Below are positions 28,349 to 36,905 of a stretch of DNA of 47,922 bases, in pieces. A program made the translations under genes and the position numbers. Numbering within the stretch: position 1 is the stretch's first letter; every line of letters begins with the position of its first letter. A model generated the notes under the pieces. That model had not been told where the DNA came from. It saw only the letters and a list, made by a program, of their open reading frames with translations, and did no database searches. Source of the DNA: Geobacteraceae bacterium (lineage in GTDB: Bacteria > Desulfobacterota > Desulfuromonadia > Geobacterales > Geobacteraceae); contig JANXYN010000164.1 of NCBI GenBank assembly GCA_025356035.1, positions 1 through 47,922 of the forward strand, in the 5' to 3' direction.

Positions 28349-28410
28349 ACTAAGAACTAATCATTATCACGCTGGTAGGCAATAGCCACCGGCATACAAC
28401 TAAATACTGA

Positions 28411-28516
28411 TTCTTATCGTGAGCGACGGAGGGACTGGCCCTGTGATGTCGCGGCAACCCCCCGAAAGGGGAAGGTGCCAAATCCTGCGGAATTTCGAGA
28501 TTCCGGGAGATAAGAA
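28411..28516 (+). promoter_or_regulatory. SAM-I (S-box) riboswitch aptamer
   Basis: TTCTTATC (28411-28418) pairs with GATAAGAA (28509-28516) to close helix P1. Inside lie the conserved S-box segments GAGGGACTGGCCC, GCGGCAACC, a GGGG/CCCC hairpin and GGTGCCAAATCC. The order and spacing match SAM-I riboswitches, which sense S-adenosylmethionine and switch off methionine or cysteine genes. The next gene is a cystathionine gamma-synthase-type enzyme, as expected. The 3' strand of P1 overlaps the antiterminator, giving a transcription-attenuation switch. Confidence 0.93.
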
Positions 28517-28534
28517 GAGGCAGCATCCTCGCGT

Positions 28535-28564
28535 CCTCTTCTATTCCTAGAAGGGGATTTTTTT
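28535..28564 (+). terminator. Riboswitch terminator (expression platform)
   Basis: CCTCTTCTA (28535-28543) pairs with TAGAAGGGG (28548-28556) around TTCC, followed by A and seven Ts. The same CCTCTTCT can instead pair with AGAAGAGG (28513-28520), whose first bases are part of the P1 helix. SAM binding would hold P1, free the terminator and stop transcription. Confidence 0.88.
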
Positions 28565-28620
28565 ATTTCCCGGCGTCAGGTAGTGTAACGGCAACTGTAA
28601 ATGGGTAACGGGAGGTTAGT

Positions 28621-29757
28621 ATGAATATTTCCACGCAGGCGGTGCAGATCGGGCTCAACTGGGACCAACGGACTGGCGCCGTGACTGTCCCCATCTATCA
28701 GACCGCCACCTTCAAGCACCCTGGGCTGGGGCAGAGCACCGGCTACGACTACAGCCGGTCCGGCAACCCGACCCGCCAGACACTGGAGGAGGGGATTGCC
28801 GCCCTTGACCATGGCGCGCGGGGGTTTGCCTATTCTTCCGGGATGGCGGCCATCACCAACCTGCTCCTGCTGTTTCGGCCGGGGGACCACATCCTGGTTA
28901 CCGAGGACCTCTATGGCGGCACCTATCGGCTGTTCGAGCAGGTGTTTCAGCAGTTCGGCCTCGAATTCAGCTATCTGGACACCAGTGATCTGGAGGCGGT
29001 ACGGAATGGTATCAAGGCCAACACCCGGGCCGTGTTTGTGGAATCGCTAACCAATCCGCTGCTGAAGGTGGCGGACATCCGCGAAATCTCCCGCCTCTGC
29101 CGGAGCCGGGGGCTTCTCTGTATCGTCGATAACACTTTCCTCACCCCCTATCTGCTTCGGCCGCTGGAGCAGGGGGCTGACATCACCGTTTACAGCGCTA
29201 CCAAGTACCTGGCGGGCCATAACGATACGGTGGCCGGGTTAGTGGTGGTGAAGGACCCGCAGCTGGCGGAGAAGGTCTATTTTCTGCAGAATTCGGTCGG
29301 GGCGGTGCTTGGCCCCCAGGATTCCTGGCTGGTGATCCGTGGCATGAAGACGCTTGGGGTGCGACTGGACCGGCAGCAGGCCAATGCCCAGAAGCTCGCC
29401 GAATGGCTGAAAGACAATCCGCAGGTAGCCAGGGTCTATTACCCTGGCCTGGCCGAGCATCCGGGGCACTGGCTCCTCAAGGAGCGGGCCAGGGGGTTCG
29501 GCGCCATGCTTGCTTTCGAGGTGACCGACCATGGCCTGGTGGAGCAACTGCTGCTGAAGACCCGTCTCATCTCCTTTGCCGAGAGCCTCGGCGGGGTGGA
29601 AACCCTCATCACGTTCCCCGAGCAGCAGACCCATGCCGACATCAAACCGGAGACCCGGGCGCGGCTCGGCATCAATAACGTCCTGTTGCGGCTGTCGGTG
29701 GGGATCGAGGATGCGGACGACCTGATCGAAGATTTAAACCAAGCCTTTGCGGGCTAA
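28621..29757 (+). CDS. metB: Cystathionine gamma-synthase-type PLP enzyme (first of pair)
   Basis: The protein has 378 residues in the Cys/Met-metabolism PLP family (fold type I). The PLP lysine is Lys195 in YSATKYLAGH. SRSGNPTRQTLE, YSSGMAAITN and ENVYGGTYR-like EDLYGGTYR are further hallmarks. The family includes cystathionine gamma-synthase, O-acetylhomoserine sulfhydrylase and the lyases, which cannot be told apart by eye. The riboswitch upstream and the pairing with a second paralogue make synthase plus beta-lyase (metB and metC) the likely reading. A GGGAGG site precedes the ATG. Expression should fall when SAM is plentiful. Confidence 0.82.
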   Translation: MNISTQAVQIGLNWDQRTGAVTVPIYQTATFKHPGLGQSTGYDYSRSGNPTRQTLEEGIAALDHGARGFAYSSGMAAITNLLLLFRPGDHILVTEDLYGGTYRLFEQVFQQFGLEFSYLDTSDLEAVRNGIKANTRAVFVESLTNPLLKVADIREISRLCRSRGLLCIVDNTFLTPYLLRPLEQGADITVYSATKYLAGHNDTVAGLVVVKDPQLAEKVYFLQNSVGAVLGPQDSWLVIRGMKTLGVRLDRQQANAQKLAEWLKDNPQVARVYYPGLAEHPGHWLLKERARGFGAMLAFEVTDHGLVEQLLLKTRLISFAESLGGVETLITFPEQQTHADIKPETRARLGINNVLLRLSVGIEDADDLIEDLNQAFAG

Positions 29758-30069
29758 AAACATACAATCTGCCACCGAGACACCGAGACACCGAGTAAAC
29801 CAAAAGGCGAATTAACAAGGGTGGACAGGATATACAGGATTAGAATCTTTGATTGCCACGCAAACCCTTTCTACCACGAAGGCACAAAGAACACGAAGAA
29901 AACAATTCATGATTTAGGCAGTTAACTTCGTGTCTTTGTGGTGGATTTGGACTATTCGTGGTTTCATTATTCTTTGGGTGTAACAAACAATCCAGCGAAT
30001 CAATAATGTTTTTGGTTTTATCCTGTTCATCCTGTATATCCTTGTTAAATACGTTTTTAAGGAGAATTT
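29758..30069. repeat. Intergenic region with nested inverted repeats
   Basis: This 312-bp gap without a gene lies between the two PLP-enzyme genes. The outer arms share TTAACAAGG and ACAGGATATACAGGAT in opposite orientation (29812-29846 and 30014-30046). The inner arms share CCACGAAGGCACAAAG (29873-29898) and its reverse complement (29925-29943). A short tandem GAGACACC (29777-29795) lies at the left end. The same words recur at 41174-41285 and 42410-42512, so this is a dispersed family. The AT-rich composition differs from the genes. Transcripts could fold into a long cruciform. Confidence 0.75.
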
Positions 30070-31206
30070 ATGAAAATCGGTACCAAAATCATCCATAGTG
30101 GCCACGAGATCGATCCCTACACCAAAGGCCTGTCGGTCCCCATCTATCAGGTTTCCACCTTTGCCCAGGAGTCGGTGGACCAGTTCGGCAAGTATGACTA
30201 CGCCCGCTCCGGCAATCCGACTCGCGAAGCGCTGGAGGAGACCATCGCCGAGCTGGAAAGCGGCAACCGCGGCTTCGCCTTCGCCTCGGGGATGGCGGCC
30301 ATCTCCTCGGTGCTGCTCCTCTTTTCTCCCGGCGATCATCTGATCGTCTGCGAGGATGTTTACGGCGGCACCTATCGGGTCCTTACCACACTGTTCAGCA
30401 GGCTTGGCATTGGGGTGACCTTCGTCGACACCACCACTCTCGCCAACATCACCGGGGCGGTCCGGCCCAATACCAAAGCCATCTTCCTTGAGACCCCTTC
30501 CAATCCGCTCCTCAAGATCACTGATCTGGCTGGGGCTGCGCTGCTGGCAAAGGAGCATGGTCTGTTGACCCTGGTGGATAATACCTTTATGACCCCCTAT
30601 TTCCAGCGCCCCCTGGAACTAGGGTGCGACATCGTGCTGCATAGCGGCACCAAGTTCCTCAATGGCCATAGCGATGTGATCTGTGGCTTTGCCGTGGTCA
30701 GAGATGAGGAGCTGGGGAAGCGGATCAAGTCAATCCAGAACTCTTTCGGCGCGGTGCTCGGACCCCAGGATTCTTGGCTGGTCCTGCGCGGGGTGAAGAC
30801 TCTCAAGGTGCGGATGGAGGAGAGCCAGAAAGGCGCCATGGCTGTGGCAAGCTGGCTTGCAGAGCAGAAGCGGGTAACCGAGGTGTTCTATCCCGGTCTT
30901 GTCGGGCACCCGGGTTATGCCGTACATGCTACCCAGTCGACGGGACCTGGGGCGGTGCTTTCGTTCCGGTTGGCATCAGTGGAGTTGGCCCGCAAGCTGC
31001 TTGAGCAGAGTAAGCTGGCCGCCTTTGCCGTCAGCCTCGGCGGCGTTGAGAGCATCATCTCCTACCCGGTAAAAATGTCCCACGCCGCCATGCCTCCAGC
31101 GGAGCGGGCGGCCCGGGGGGTGACCGAAGATCTGGTACGCCTGTCGGTGGGGCTGGAAGATGTGGCGGATCTGCTGGAGGATCTCGACGCCTGCATCAAC
31201 AACTGA
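30070..31206 (+). CDS. metC: Cystathionine beta-lyase-type PLP enzyme (second of pair)
   Basis: It has the same length (378 residues) and fold as the preceding enzyme, with PLP lysine Lys195 in HSGTKFLNGH. FASGMAAISS, EDVYGGTYR and NSFGAVLGPQDSWLVLRG are shared with its neighbour, so the two arose by duplication. Family members may be cystathionine beta-lyase, gamma-lyase or gamma-synthase. The metC label rests on synteny with typical Geobacter pairs and is tentative. An AAGGAG site precedes the ATG. The 312-bp gap full of inverted repeats separates it from the first gene; both could be on one riboswitch-controlled transcript. Confidence 0.78.
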   Translation: MKIGTKIIHSGHEIDPYTKGLSVPIYQVSTFAQESVDQFGKYDYARSGNPTREALEETIAELESGNRGFAFASGMAAISSVLLLFSPGDHLIVCEDVYGGTYRVLTTLFSRLGIGVTFVDTTTLANITGAVRPNTKAIFLETPSNPLLKITDLAGAALLAKEHGLLTLVDNTFMTPYFQRPLELGCDIVLHSGTKFLNGHSDVICGFAVVRDEELGKRIKSIQNSFGAVLGPQDSWLVLRGVKTLKVRMEESQKGAMAVASWLAEQKRVTEVFYPGLVGHPGYAVHATQSTGPGAVLSFRLASVELARKLLEQSKLAAFAVSLGGVESIISYPVKMSHAAMPPAERAARGVTEDLVRLSVGLEDVADLLEDLDACINN

Positions 31207-31231
31207 AATATTTCCCCTGCACCTTTACTCC

Positions 31232-31250
31232 AACCCAGGCCCCCTGGGTT
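31232..31250 (+). terminator. Hairpin after metC-type gene
   Basis: AACCCAGG (31232-31239) pairs perfectly with CCTGGGTT (31243-31250) around CCC. No T-run follows, so termination is uncertain; it may only protect the 3' end. Confidence 0.5.
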
Positions 31251-31339
31251 GCGAATTGCAAACTTGCAGTTTTCCGGTAGAATAGAGGTACATGTTTGCA
31301 GTCTGACCAGTGAGCTGCATGTCAGTAAGGGGGGTGTCG

Positions 31340-31732
31340 ATGCCGGGGAAAAAAGCCGAGAGGCGGGCGCTACTGCAGGGGCTGTTGCAGGAGCAAAAGC
31401 GCCGGCTCTGGAACGAGTTGCGTCAGGAGCTGTTTGGCAATAACTCCGAACAGCTGCATAACCAGTTCGATTATGCCATGGATGTGGCGGAGCAGGGTTT
31501 GCTCGACATGCTGGCCGATACCGAACTGAAGGTCGCCGACATCCACCGGGAGGAGCTGACTCGGATGGAGGAGGCCGAACGGAAGTTCCAGGCGGGAAGC
31601 TATGGAGTCTGCGAGGAGTGCGGGACGGAAATAAGCGAGGCCCGGCTGGCGGTTGCCCCTTTTGCCCCTTGCTGTGTCAGCTGCCAGGCCCTTCGCGAGA
31701 AGTCGATCTATCCCCCCCAGGCAAAATATTAA
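31340..31732 (+). CDS. DksA/TraR-family zinc-finger protein
   Basis: The protein has 130 residues from the ATG at 31340, which has an AAGGGGG site in front; an in-frame ATG at 31319 is less well placed. The N-terminal part is helical and charged, forming a coiled-coil hairpin as in DksA. The C-terminus holds a C4-type zinc finger with GVCEECG (Cys91, Cys94) and CCVSC (Cys111/112, Cys115). Family members bind the secondary channel of RNA polymerase and affect transcription with ppGpp. It lacks the clear DxxDxA tip of DksA itself as far as I can see, though FDYAMDVAEQG could be a variant. It is more likely one of the several DksA/TraR paralogues found in Geobacter than DksA proper. Confidence 0.87.
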   Translation: MPGKKAERRALLQGLLQEQKRRLWNELRQELFGNNSEQLHNQFDYAMDVAEQGLLDMLADTELKVADIHREELTRMEEAERKFQAGSYGVCEECGTEISEARLAVAPFAPCCVSCQALREKSIYPPQAKY

Positions 31733-31927
31733 CCACCCATGGCAACCGAGGCCGGTGGCCTGGTTTGAGCCGTTAAAGCAGCGATGACGCCCTCTGACAG
31801 CGGCCAGGCGCCCTGGTTATCGGCAGGCTCGCTGCGCTATTCAAAAAACAGTTGCTTTTTTACGGCCTTTGCGTTAAATTATCGCACTTCACAGCAAATC
31901 CAATCTCCTTTCCGTGGTGAATTAACC

Positions 31928-33004
31928 TTGCAAAAAACGAAGACGCTGACAGCTCTGCGCCTGGAAATCGATACTGTTGACGATCGCCTGTTGGAGCTTC
32001 TTAACCAGCGGGCGTCTCTGGTTATCGAGGTCGGCAGACTGAAGGCCGGCGAAAAGCGCGATTTTCACGTACCGAGCCGGGAGCGTGAGATTTATGAGCG
32101 CCTGACCGCCCACAACCAGGGCCCGTTCCCCAATGAGGGGCTCAAAAGTGTGTTCCGCGAGATCATTTCCGCTTCGCTTGCCCTGGAGGCCCCGATGAAA
32201 GTTGCTTTCCTCGGCCCCAAGGCGACCTTCAGCCATCTGGCCACCATGCAGCATTTCGGCTACTCCGCTGAGTTGGTGCCGCTTAAGTCCATTCCCGCAG
32301 TGTTCGAGGAGGTGGAGAAGGGGCACGCCACCTACGGCATGGTGCCGGTAGAGAACTCCACCGAGGGGGTGGTTTCCTACACACTCGACATGTTCATGGA
32401 GAGTGAGCTGCTGATTAATGCCGAAGTGCTGCTGGAAGTGCATCACGACCTGCTCTCCCGCACTGGACGGCTTGAGGATATCAAGAAGGTCTATTCACAT
32501 CCTCAGCCCATCGCCCAGTGCCGTAAATGGCTTGAAGAGAACCTCCCTAACGTGCCATTGGTGGATGTAGCTTCAACCGCGGTGGCGGCGCAGATTGTTT
32601 CCGAGGATTATACCGCTGCGGCCATCGCCAGCGAGATCGCTGCCTCCATGTACGACCTGAAGGTGGTGCGGAAAAGGATTGAAGACCAGGTCAACAATTT
32701 TACGCGCTTCCTCGTCATCGGCAAGAAGATGGCGGAAAAAAGCGGCGACGACAAGACTTCCCTGATGTTTTCGGTTAAGGACCAGGTCGGCATTCTCTAC
32801 CGGATGCTGGAGCCCTTTGCCAAGCGGGGGATCAATCTGTCGAAGATTGAATCGCGCCCCCTGAAGAAAAAGGCGTGGGAGTATATCTTCTTTCTCGACA
32901 TGCTGGGACACATTTCTGACCCGCTGATTGCCGAGGCAGTGCAGGAGTTGCGGGAGTGCTGTCAGTTCGTGAAGGTGCTCGGCTCGTATCCGAGGGCAAA
33001 GTAA
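31928..33004 (+). CDS. pheA: Chorismate mutase/prephenate dehydratase
   Basis: The protein has 358 residues from a TTG at 31928 with GGTGA upstream; no ATG fits the family N-terminus, and the in-frame ATG at 31784 adds 48 unrelated residues. Residues about 1-88 form an AroQ-type chorismate mutase (LRLEIDTVDDRLLELLNQRA). About 90-270 form prephenate dehydratase (FLGPKATFSHLA, VPVENSTEGVV, VNNFTRFLVIG). About 280-350 form a phenylalanine-binding ACT domain with the ESRP motif (IESRPLKKKAWEY). It makes phenylpyruvate from chorismate and should be feedback-inhibited by Phe. It begins the pheA-tyrA-aroA-cmk run. The order follows that of other Geobacter genomes. Confidence 0.95.
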   Translation: MQKTKTLTALRLEIDTVDDRLLELLNQRASLVIEVGRLKAGEKRDFHVPSREREIYERLTAHNQGPFPNEGLKSVFREIISASLALEAPMKVAFLGPKATFSHLATMQHFGYSAELVPLKSIPAVFEEVEKGHATYGMVPVENSTEGVVSYTLDMFMESELLINAEVLLEVHHDLLSRTGRLEDIKKVYSHPQPIAQCRKWLEENLPNVPLVDVASTAVAAQIVSEDYTAAAIASEIAASMYDLKVVRKRIEDQVNNFTRFLVIGKKMAEKSGDDKTSLMFSVKDQVGILYRMLEPFAKRGINLSKIESRPLKKKAWEYIFFLDMLGHISDPLIAEAVQELRECCQFVKVLGSYPRAK

Positions 33005-33046
33005 CCGTGCTGCGTTCCGGCACGTCGCACGTCGCACGAGGTATAT

Positions 33047-33907
33047 ATGCCGCTGATTGAGCGGTTGGCCATAATCGGTGTCGGCCTGATCGGCGGGTCG
33101 CTGGCCCGCACCTTGCGGGAACAGGGTGAGGTTGGCGAAATCGTCGGCATTGGGCGTGGCGAGGCCAACCTGACAAGGGCGGTTGAGCTTGGTGTTATTG
33201 ACCGCTTCACCGCCGATCCCTGTGCCGGAGTTAAGGGCGCAGATCTGGTGTTCATCGCCACGCCGGTAACCTCCATTGCCGGATTGGTGGCGCGCATCGC
33301 CCCATGTCTCGCGGCTGGTTGCGTGGTTACCGACGGTGGCAGCGTCAAGGGTGAAATTGTGACCGCCTGCGAGCCCTTGATGCCGGCGGGGACCTTCTTT
33401 GTCGGTGGCCACCCGATTGCCGGCACCGAACGATCCGGGGTAGAAGCGTCGTTTGTCACTCTTTACCAAGGGAAGCGCTGCATTATTACGCCGTCAGCAA
33501 CGACAGATCCCGCGGCTTTGCAGAAAGTAATCAGGATGTGGGAGCTCGCCGGATCGAGTGTCGTGCTGATGGACGCCGCCAAGCACGACCGGGTGGTGGC
33601 AGCCATATCCCACCTGCCACACATGGTAGCCTATAGCCTGGTTAACGCAGTGGAAGGATATAACGGCTGCGGCGAAGGGATTCTTAAGTATTCCGCCGGC
33701 GGTTTTCGCGACTTTACCCGGATCGCTTCTTCCGATCCGGTCATGTGGCGCGACATCGCCCTGATGAATCGGCAAGGAATTCTGGAGATGATGGATTTTT
33801 TTAGCGGCTACTTCACCGAGTTGCGCACCCTGGTAGAGCAGGGAGACGGGGCGGGGCTCGAGGCGTTCTTTGCCAAGTCGAAGGAGAGCCGTGACGCGAT
33901 TTTGTAA
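33047..33907 (+). CDS. tyrA: Prephenate dehydrogenase
   Basis: This 286-residue protein has an N-terminal NAD-binding Rossmann motif, GVGLIGGSLART (near residue 11), and the PDH signature blocks FIATPVTSIAGLV, VVTDGGSVKGEIV and FFVGGHPIAGTERSG. It ends in the helical domain with HDRVVAAISHLPHMVAYSL. It converts prephenate to 4-hydroxyphenylpyruvate for tyrosine. There is no ACT domain. A GAGG site precedes the ATG, which lies 42 bases after pheA. Confidence 0.94.
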   Translation: MPLIERLAIIGVGLIGGSLARTLREQGEVGEIVGIGRGEANLTRAVELGVIDRFTADPCAGVKGADLVFIATPVTSIAGLVARIAPCLAAGCVVTDGGSVKGEIVTACEPLMPAGTFFVGGHPIAGTERSGVEASFVTLYQGKRCIITPSATTDPAALQKVIRMWELAGSSVVLMDAAKHDRVVAAISHLPHMVAYSLVNAVEGYNGCGEGILKYSAGGFRDFTRIASSDPVMWRDIALMNRQGILEMMDFFSGYFTELRTLVEQGDGAGLEAFFAKSKESRDAIL

Positions 33908-33910
33908 CGT

Positions 33911-33985
33911 GAATCGGGACTCGGTATCCGGGAAGCATACTACCAACTGAGGTTTTACGGGTCCCGGATTACGAATCCCGGATTC
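33911..33985. repeat. Imperfect inverted repeat between tyrA and aroA
   Basis: The left arm 33911-33933 (starting GAATCGGGACTCGG) is nearly the reverse complement of the right arm 33962-33985 (TCCCGGATTACG onward), with three differences and one gap around a 28-base spacer. The right arm ends just before the aroA ribosome site. It could form a hairpin in the tyrA-aroA message or be a dispersed palindromic element. Confidence 0.65.
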
Positions 33986-33999
33986 CGAAAGGTGCATTC

Positions 34000-35289
34000 T
34001 TGCAAAGCTATACCGTACAACCTGCCAGAGCGATTCGGGGCGAGATCAGGGTGCCGGGGGACAAGTCGATCTCGCACCGCTCGATCATGTTCGGCTCCAT
34101 TGCCAGAGGCACCACCACCATCCGCGGTTTTCTCCGGGGGGAGGATAACCTTGCCACCCTCAATGCGTTCCGCGCCATGGGGGTTACCGTAACCGATGAT
34201 GGCGAGACCTTGCGGATTGAAGGAAAAGGGGTGCACGGCCTCCAGGAACCAGTGGATATCCTCGACTGCGGTAATTCCGGTACCTCGATCCGGCTCCTTA
34301 CCGGTCTCCTTGCCGGCCAACGTTTTTTTTCAATCTTGACCGGCGATCAATACCTGCGCAAGCGTCCCATGAAACGGGTCATTGAGCCACTTAGCCGGAT
34401 GGGTGGCTGTATATATGGCCGTGAGGGAGGGAGCAAGGCACCGCTGGCGGTGGTCGGCAAGCCGTTGCAGGGGATCAGCTATAGCTCGCCGGTGGCAAGC
34501 GCTCAGGTGAAATCGGCAATCCTGCTGGCTGGCCTCTATGCCGAGGGGGCTACGACCGTAACCGAGCCGCATCTCTCTCGTGACCATTCCGAGCGGATGC
34601 TCAGGTTCTTCGGCGCCGACCTCGATACCTTTGCCGGTGGCGTTACACTACGCGGTGGCCGGGAACTGCGGGGTGGCCATATTGAAGTGCCTGCGGACAT
34701 CTCGTCGGCTGCGTTTTTCATCATCGCCGCCCTGATTGTGCCCGGCTCCGAATTGCTGATCCAGGGGGTGGGTGTCAATCCAACCCGTACCGGCATCCTC
34801 GATATTCTGGTCGCCATGGGAGGTTCCATCGAGCTGCTAAACCAGCGGGAGCTGTCGGGCGAACCGGTGGCGGACCTGCTGGTTAAGTCTTCGCGCCTTA
34901 AAGGCATCAGTATCGGCGGCGATCTGGTGCCGCGGGCCATCGACGAATTCCCGGTAATTTGCGTCGCTGCAGCGTTGGCTGAAGGACGGACCGTTATCAG
35001 CGACGCCAGAGAATTGCGGGTCAAGGAAACCGACCGGATTAAGGCGATGGCGGCAAATCTCGGCAGGGCCGGGGTGACGGTCAGTGAGACCGAGGACGGC
35101 ATGGCGATCGTTGGGATGGAACGGCTTAAGGGCGGCGACTTCGAGAGTTTTGGCGACCATCGCATCGCCATGGCGATGTTAGTTGCCGGCGTCGCGGCCA
35201 GCTCTGCCGTAACCGTCGATGACGTGTCGTGCATAGCCACTTCCTTCCCTGATTTTACGAGCCTGCTTGAGAGGGTTGCCATACGATGA
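34000..35289 (+). CDS. aroA: 3-phosphoshikimate 1-carboxyvinyltransferase (EPSP synthase)
   Basis: The protein has 429 residues from a TTG at 34000 with AAAGGTG in front. It shows the EPSP synthase signatures: VPGDKSISHRSIM (residues 18-30, with the phosphate-binding Lys22), LDCGNSGTSIRLL, the segment DEFPVICVAAALAEG with the catalytic Asp, and LRVKETDR. It joins shikimate-3-phosphate and phosphoenolpyruvate in the sixth shikimate pathway step. Residue Gly96 in E. coli numbering falls in the GNSGT motif, which is intact. It overlaps cmk by 4 bases (ATGA). Confidence 0.97.
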   Translation: MQSYTVQPARAIRGEIRVPGDKSISHRSIMFGSIARGTTTIRGFLRGEDNLATLNAFRAMGVTVTDDGETLRIEGKGVHGLQEPVDILDCGNSGTSIRLLTGLLAGQRFFSILTGDQYLRKRPMKRVIEPLSRMGGCIYGREGGSKAPLAVVGKPLQGISYSSPVASAQVKSAILLAGLYAEGATTVTEPHLSRDHSERMLRFFGADLDTFAGGVTLRGGRELRGGHIEVPADISSAAFFIIAALIVPGSELLIQGVGVNPTRTGILDILVAMGGSIELLNQRELSGEPVADLLVKSSRLKGISIGGDLVPRAIDEFPVICVAAALAEGRTVISDARELRVKETDRIKAMAANLGRAGVTVSETEDGMAIVGMERLKGGDFESFGDHRIAMAMLVAGVAASSAVTVDDVSCIATSFPDFTSLLERVAIR

Positions 35290-36002
35290 GCAAAGCGACC
35301 GGCGTATTCAGGCCAAACGGGTTTGTCATCGCTATTGACGGCCCTTCCGGCGCGGGGAAGAGTACCATTACCAAGCTGTTGGCCGAGCGGCTTGGCTATC
35401 TGCATATTGATACCGGTGCCATGTTTCGCGCCATAGCCCTGGCGGTGAAGCGTGCCGGCATCTCCCTGGACGATGAGGAGGGACTGGCCCGTATTAGCCG
35501 GGGAGTCTCTATCGCTTTTGAGCGGACCAACGGTTGCTGTCGGGTGCTTGCCAACGGTGAGGACGTGTCAGCGGCAATCCGGACTCCGGAGATCAGCCAG
35601 CTGACCTCGCTGGTTTCGTCGAAGAAGGTGGTGCGGGATCAGTTGCTCACGCTCCAGCGTGAACTGGGGCGGGACGGCGGGGTGATTCTGGAGGGACGCG
35701 ACATCGGCACGGTGGTCTTTCCCAATGCCGAGGTGAAATTTTTTCTTTCAGCCTCGGCAGAAGAGCGCGGCAAACGGCGTTTTCTGGAGTTGCAGGCAAA
35801 AGGGGAACGCATTACCCTGGCGGAGACCATCGCGGCGGTGATCAAGCGCGACGATCAGGATGCCCAGCGAGAGCATGCACCGCTGTGCAAGGCAGATGAT
35901 GCCATTGCCATTGATTCCACCGGCCTCTCTATTAAAGAAGTGCTAGCCGGGATGGAACAGATTGTGCGTGACAGACTCAAGGTGGCAGGCGATAGGCGAT
36001 AG
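35286..36002 (+). CDS. cmk: Cytidylate kinase
   Basis: This 238-residue protein has Walker A DGPSGAGKST (18-27) and the CMP kinase features YLHIDTGAMFRAIAL, ILEGRDIGTVVFPNAEVKFF and RDDQDAQREHAPL. It phosphorylates CMP and dCMP with ATP. The N-terminus is about ten residues longer than E. coli Cmk. Its start overlaps the aroA stop, so the two are co-translated. The aroA-cmk-ispH-rpsA order is widespread in bacteria. Confidence 0.96.
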   Translation: MSKATGVFRPNGFVIAIDGPSGAGKSTITKLLAERLGYLHIDTGAMFRAIALAVKRAGISLDDEEGLARISRGVSIAFERTNGCCRVLANGEDVSAAIRTPEISQLTSLVSSKKVVRDQLLTLQRELGRDGGVILEGRDIGTVVFPNAEVKFFLSASAEERGKRRFLELQAKGERITLAETIAAVIKRDDQDAQREHAPLCKADDAIAIDSTGLSIKEVLAGMEQIVRDRLKVAGDRR

Positions 36003-36056
36003 GACTTGGTGCTCATAATCTTTGCCTTGTCTTTGTAGTAATAGAGGAGTTGCAGC

Positions 36057-36905
36057 ATGAAGATCTTTCTCGCAAAGCAGGCCGGTTTCTGCTTTGGTGT
36101 CAAAAGGGCCACGCAGATGGCGTTTGAGGCAGCGGACAAGGGGGGAACTACCTACACCCTGGGGCCGATTATTCATTCGCCGCAGGTGGTGCAGCGGCTG
36201 GATGAGATGGGGGTCAAGGTCCTCAAGACCCTTGCCGAGCAGGACAAAGGCACCATCATTATCCGTTCCCACGGGGTTGCTTCCGAAGAGCTGGAGGAGG
36301 CGGTTCGCAAGGAACTGGAAATCATCGATGCCACCTGCCCGTTCGTGAAAAAAGCCCAGGAGCATGTCAAAAGCCTTTCCCAGGCCGGCTACGACGTGGT
36401 GGTGGTGGGTGATGCCGACCATCCCGAGGTGCAGGGGATCGTTTCCTATGCAAAAGGGAAAGTCTATGTGGTCGGTTCCGGCGAGGAGGCGAGCCGGCTG
36501 CCGAAGATGGGGAAGATTGGCGTGGTCGCCCAGACCACCCAGTCGTTTGAGAACTTGAAGAATGTGGTGATGGAATGTGTCATGCGTGGTGGCGAGATCC
36601 GGGTTTTCAACACCATCTGCGATGCCACTGCCGTTCGCCAGGAAGAGGCCAAGGAGCTTGCCAATCAGGTGGACTGCATGATTGTCATCGGCGGTCACAA
36701 CAGTGCCAACACCAAGCGGCTGGCCGAAGTCTGTACTGAGCTGCAGCCGCGGACTCACCACATCGAGACCGCGCAGCAGCTCAACCCTGCCTGGTTTGAG
36801 GGGGTGGAGAAAGTGGGGGTCACCGCCGGCGCGTCGACGCCCAAGTGGCTCATTGATGAGGTCATTGAACGGATTGAACGGCTTGACAAAGACAAAATGC
36901 GTTGA
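36057..36905 (+). CDS. ispH: 4-hydroxy-3-methylbut-2-enyl diphosphate reductase
   Basis: This 282-residue protein starts MKIFLAKQAGFCFGVKRA and has the three [4Fe-4S]-ligating cysteines: Cys12 (GFCFGVKRA), Cys94 (DATCPFVKK) and Cys188 (NTICDATAVRQEE). SHGV and the TAGASTP segment, both substrate-binding, are present. It performs the final step of the non-mevalonate isoprenoid pathway, forming IPP and DMAPP. A GAGGAG site precedes the ATG. Confidence 0.97.
   Translation: MKIFLAKQAGFCFGVKRATQMAFEAADKGGTTYTLGPIIHSPQVVQRLDEMGVKVLKTLAEQDKGTIIIRSHGVASEELEEAVRKELEIIDATCPFVKKAQEHVKSLSQAGYDVVVVGDADHPEVQGIVSYAKGKVYVVGSGEEASRLPKMGKIGVVAQTTQSFENLKNVVMECVMRGGEIRVFNTICDATAVRQEEAKELANQVDCMIVIGGHNSANTKRLAEVCTELQPRTHHIETAQQLNPAWFEGVEKVGVTAGASTPKWLIDEVIERIERLDKDKMR

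Noticed and set aside
31784-31927. 48-residue N-terminal extension of PheA
   Set aside because: Unrelated to the chorismate mutase N-terminus. The TTG at 31928 with GGTGA upstream fits the family.
33015-33040. CGTCGCACG-type tandem before tyrA and a similar word near 10861
   Set aside because: Too short and degenerate to call a repeat family with confidence.
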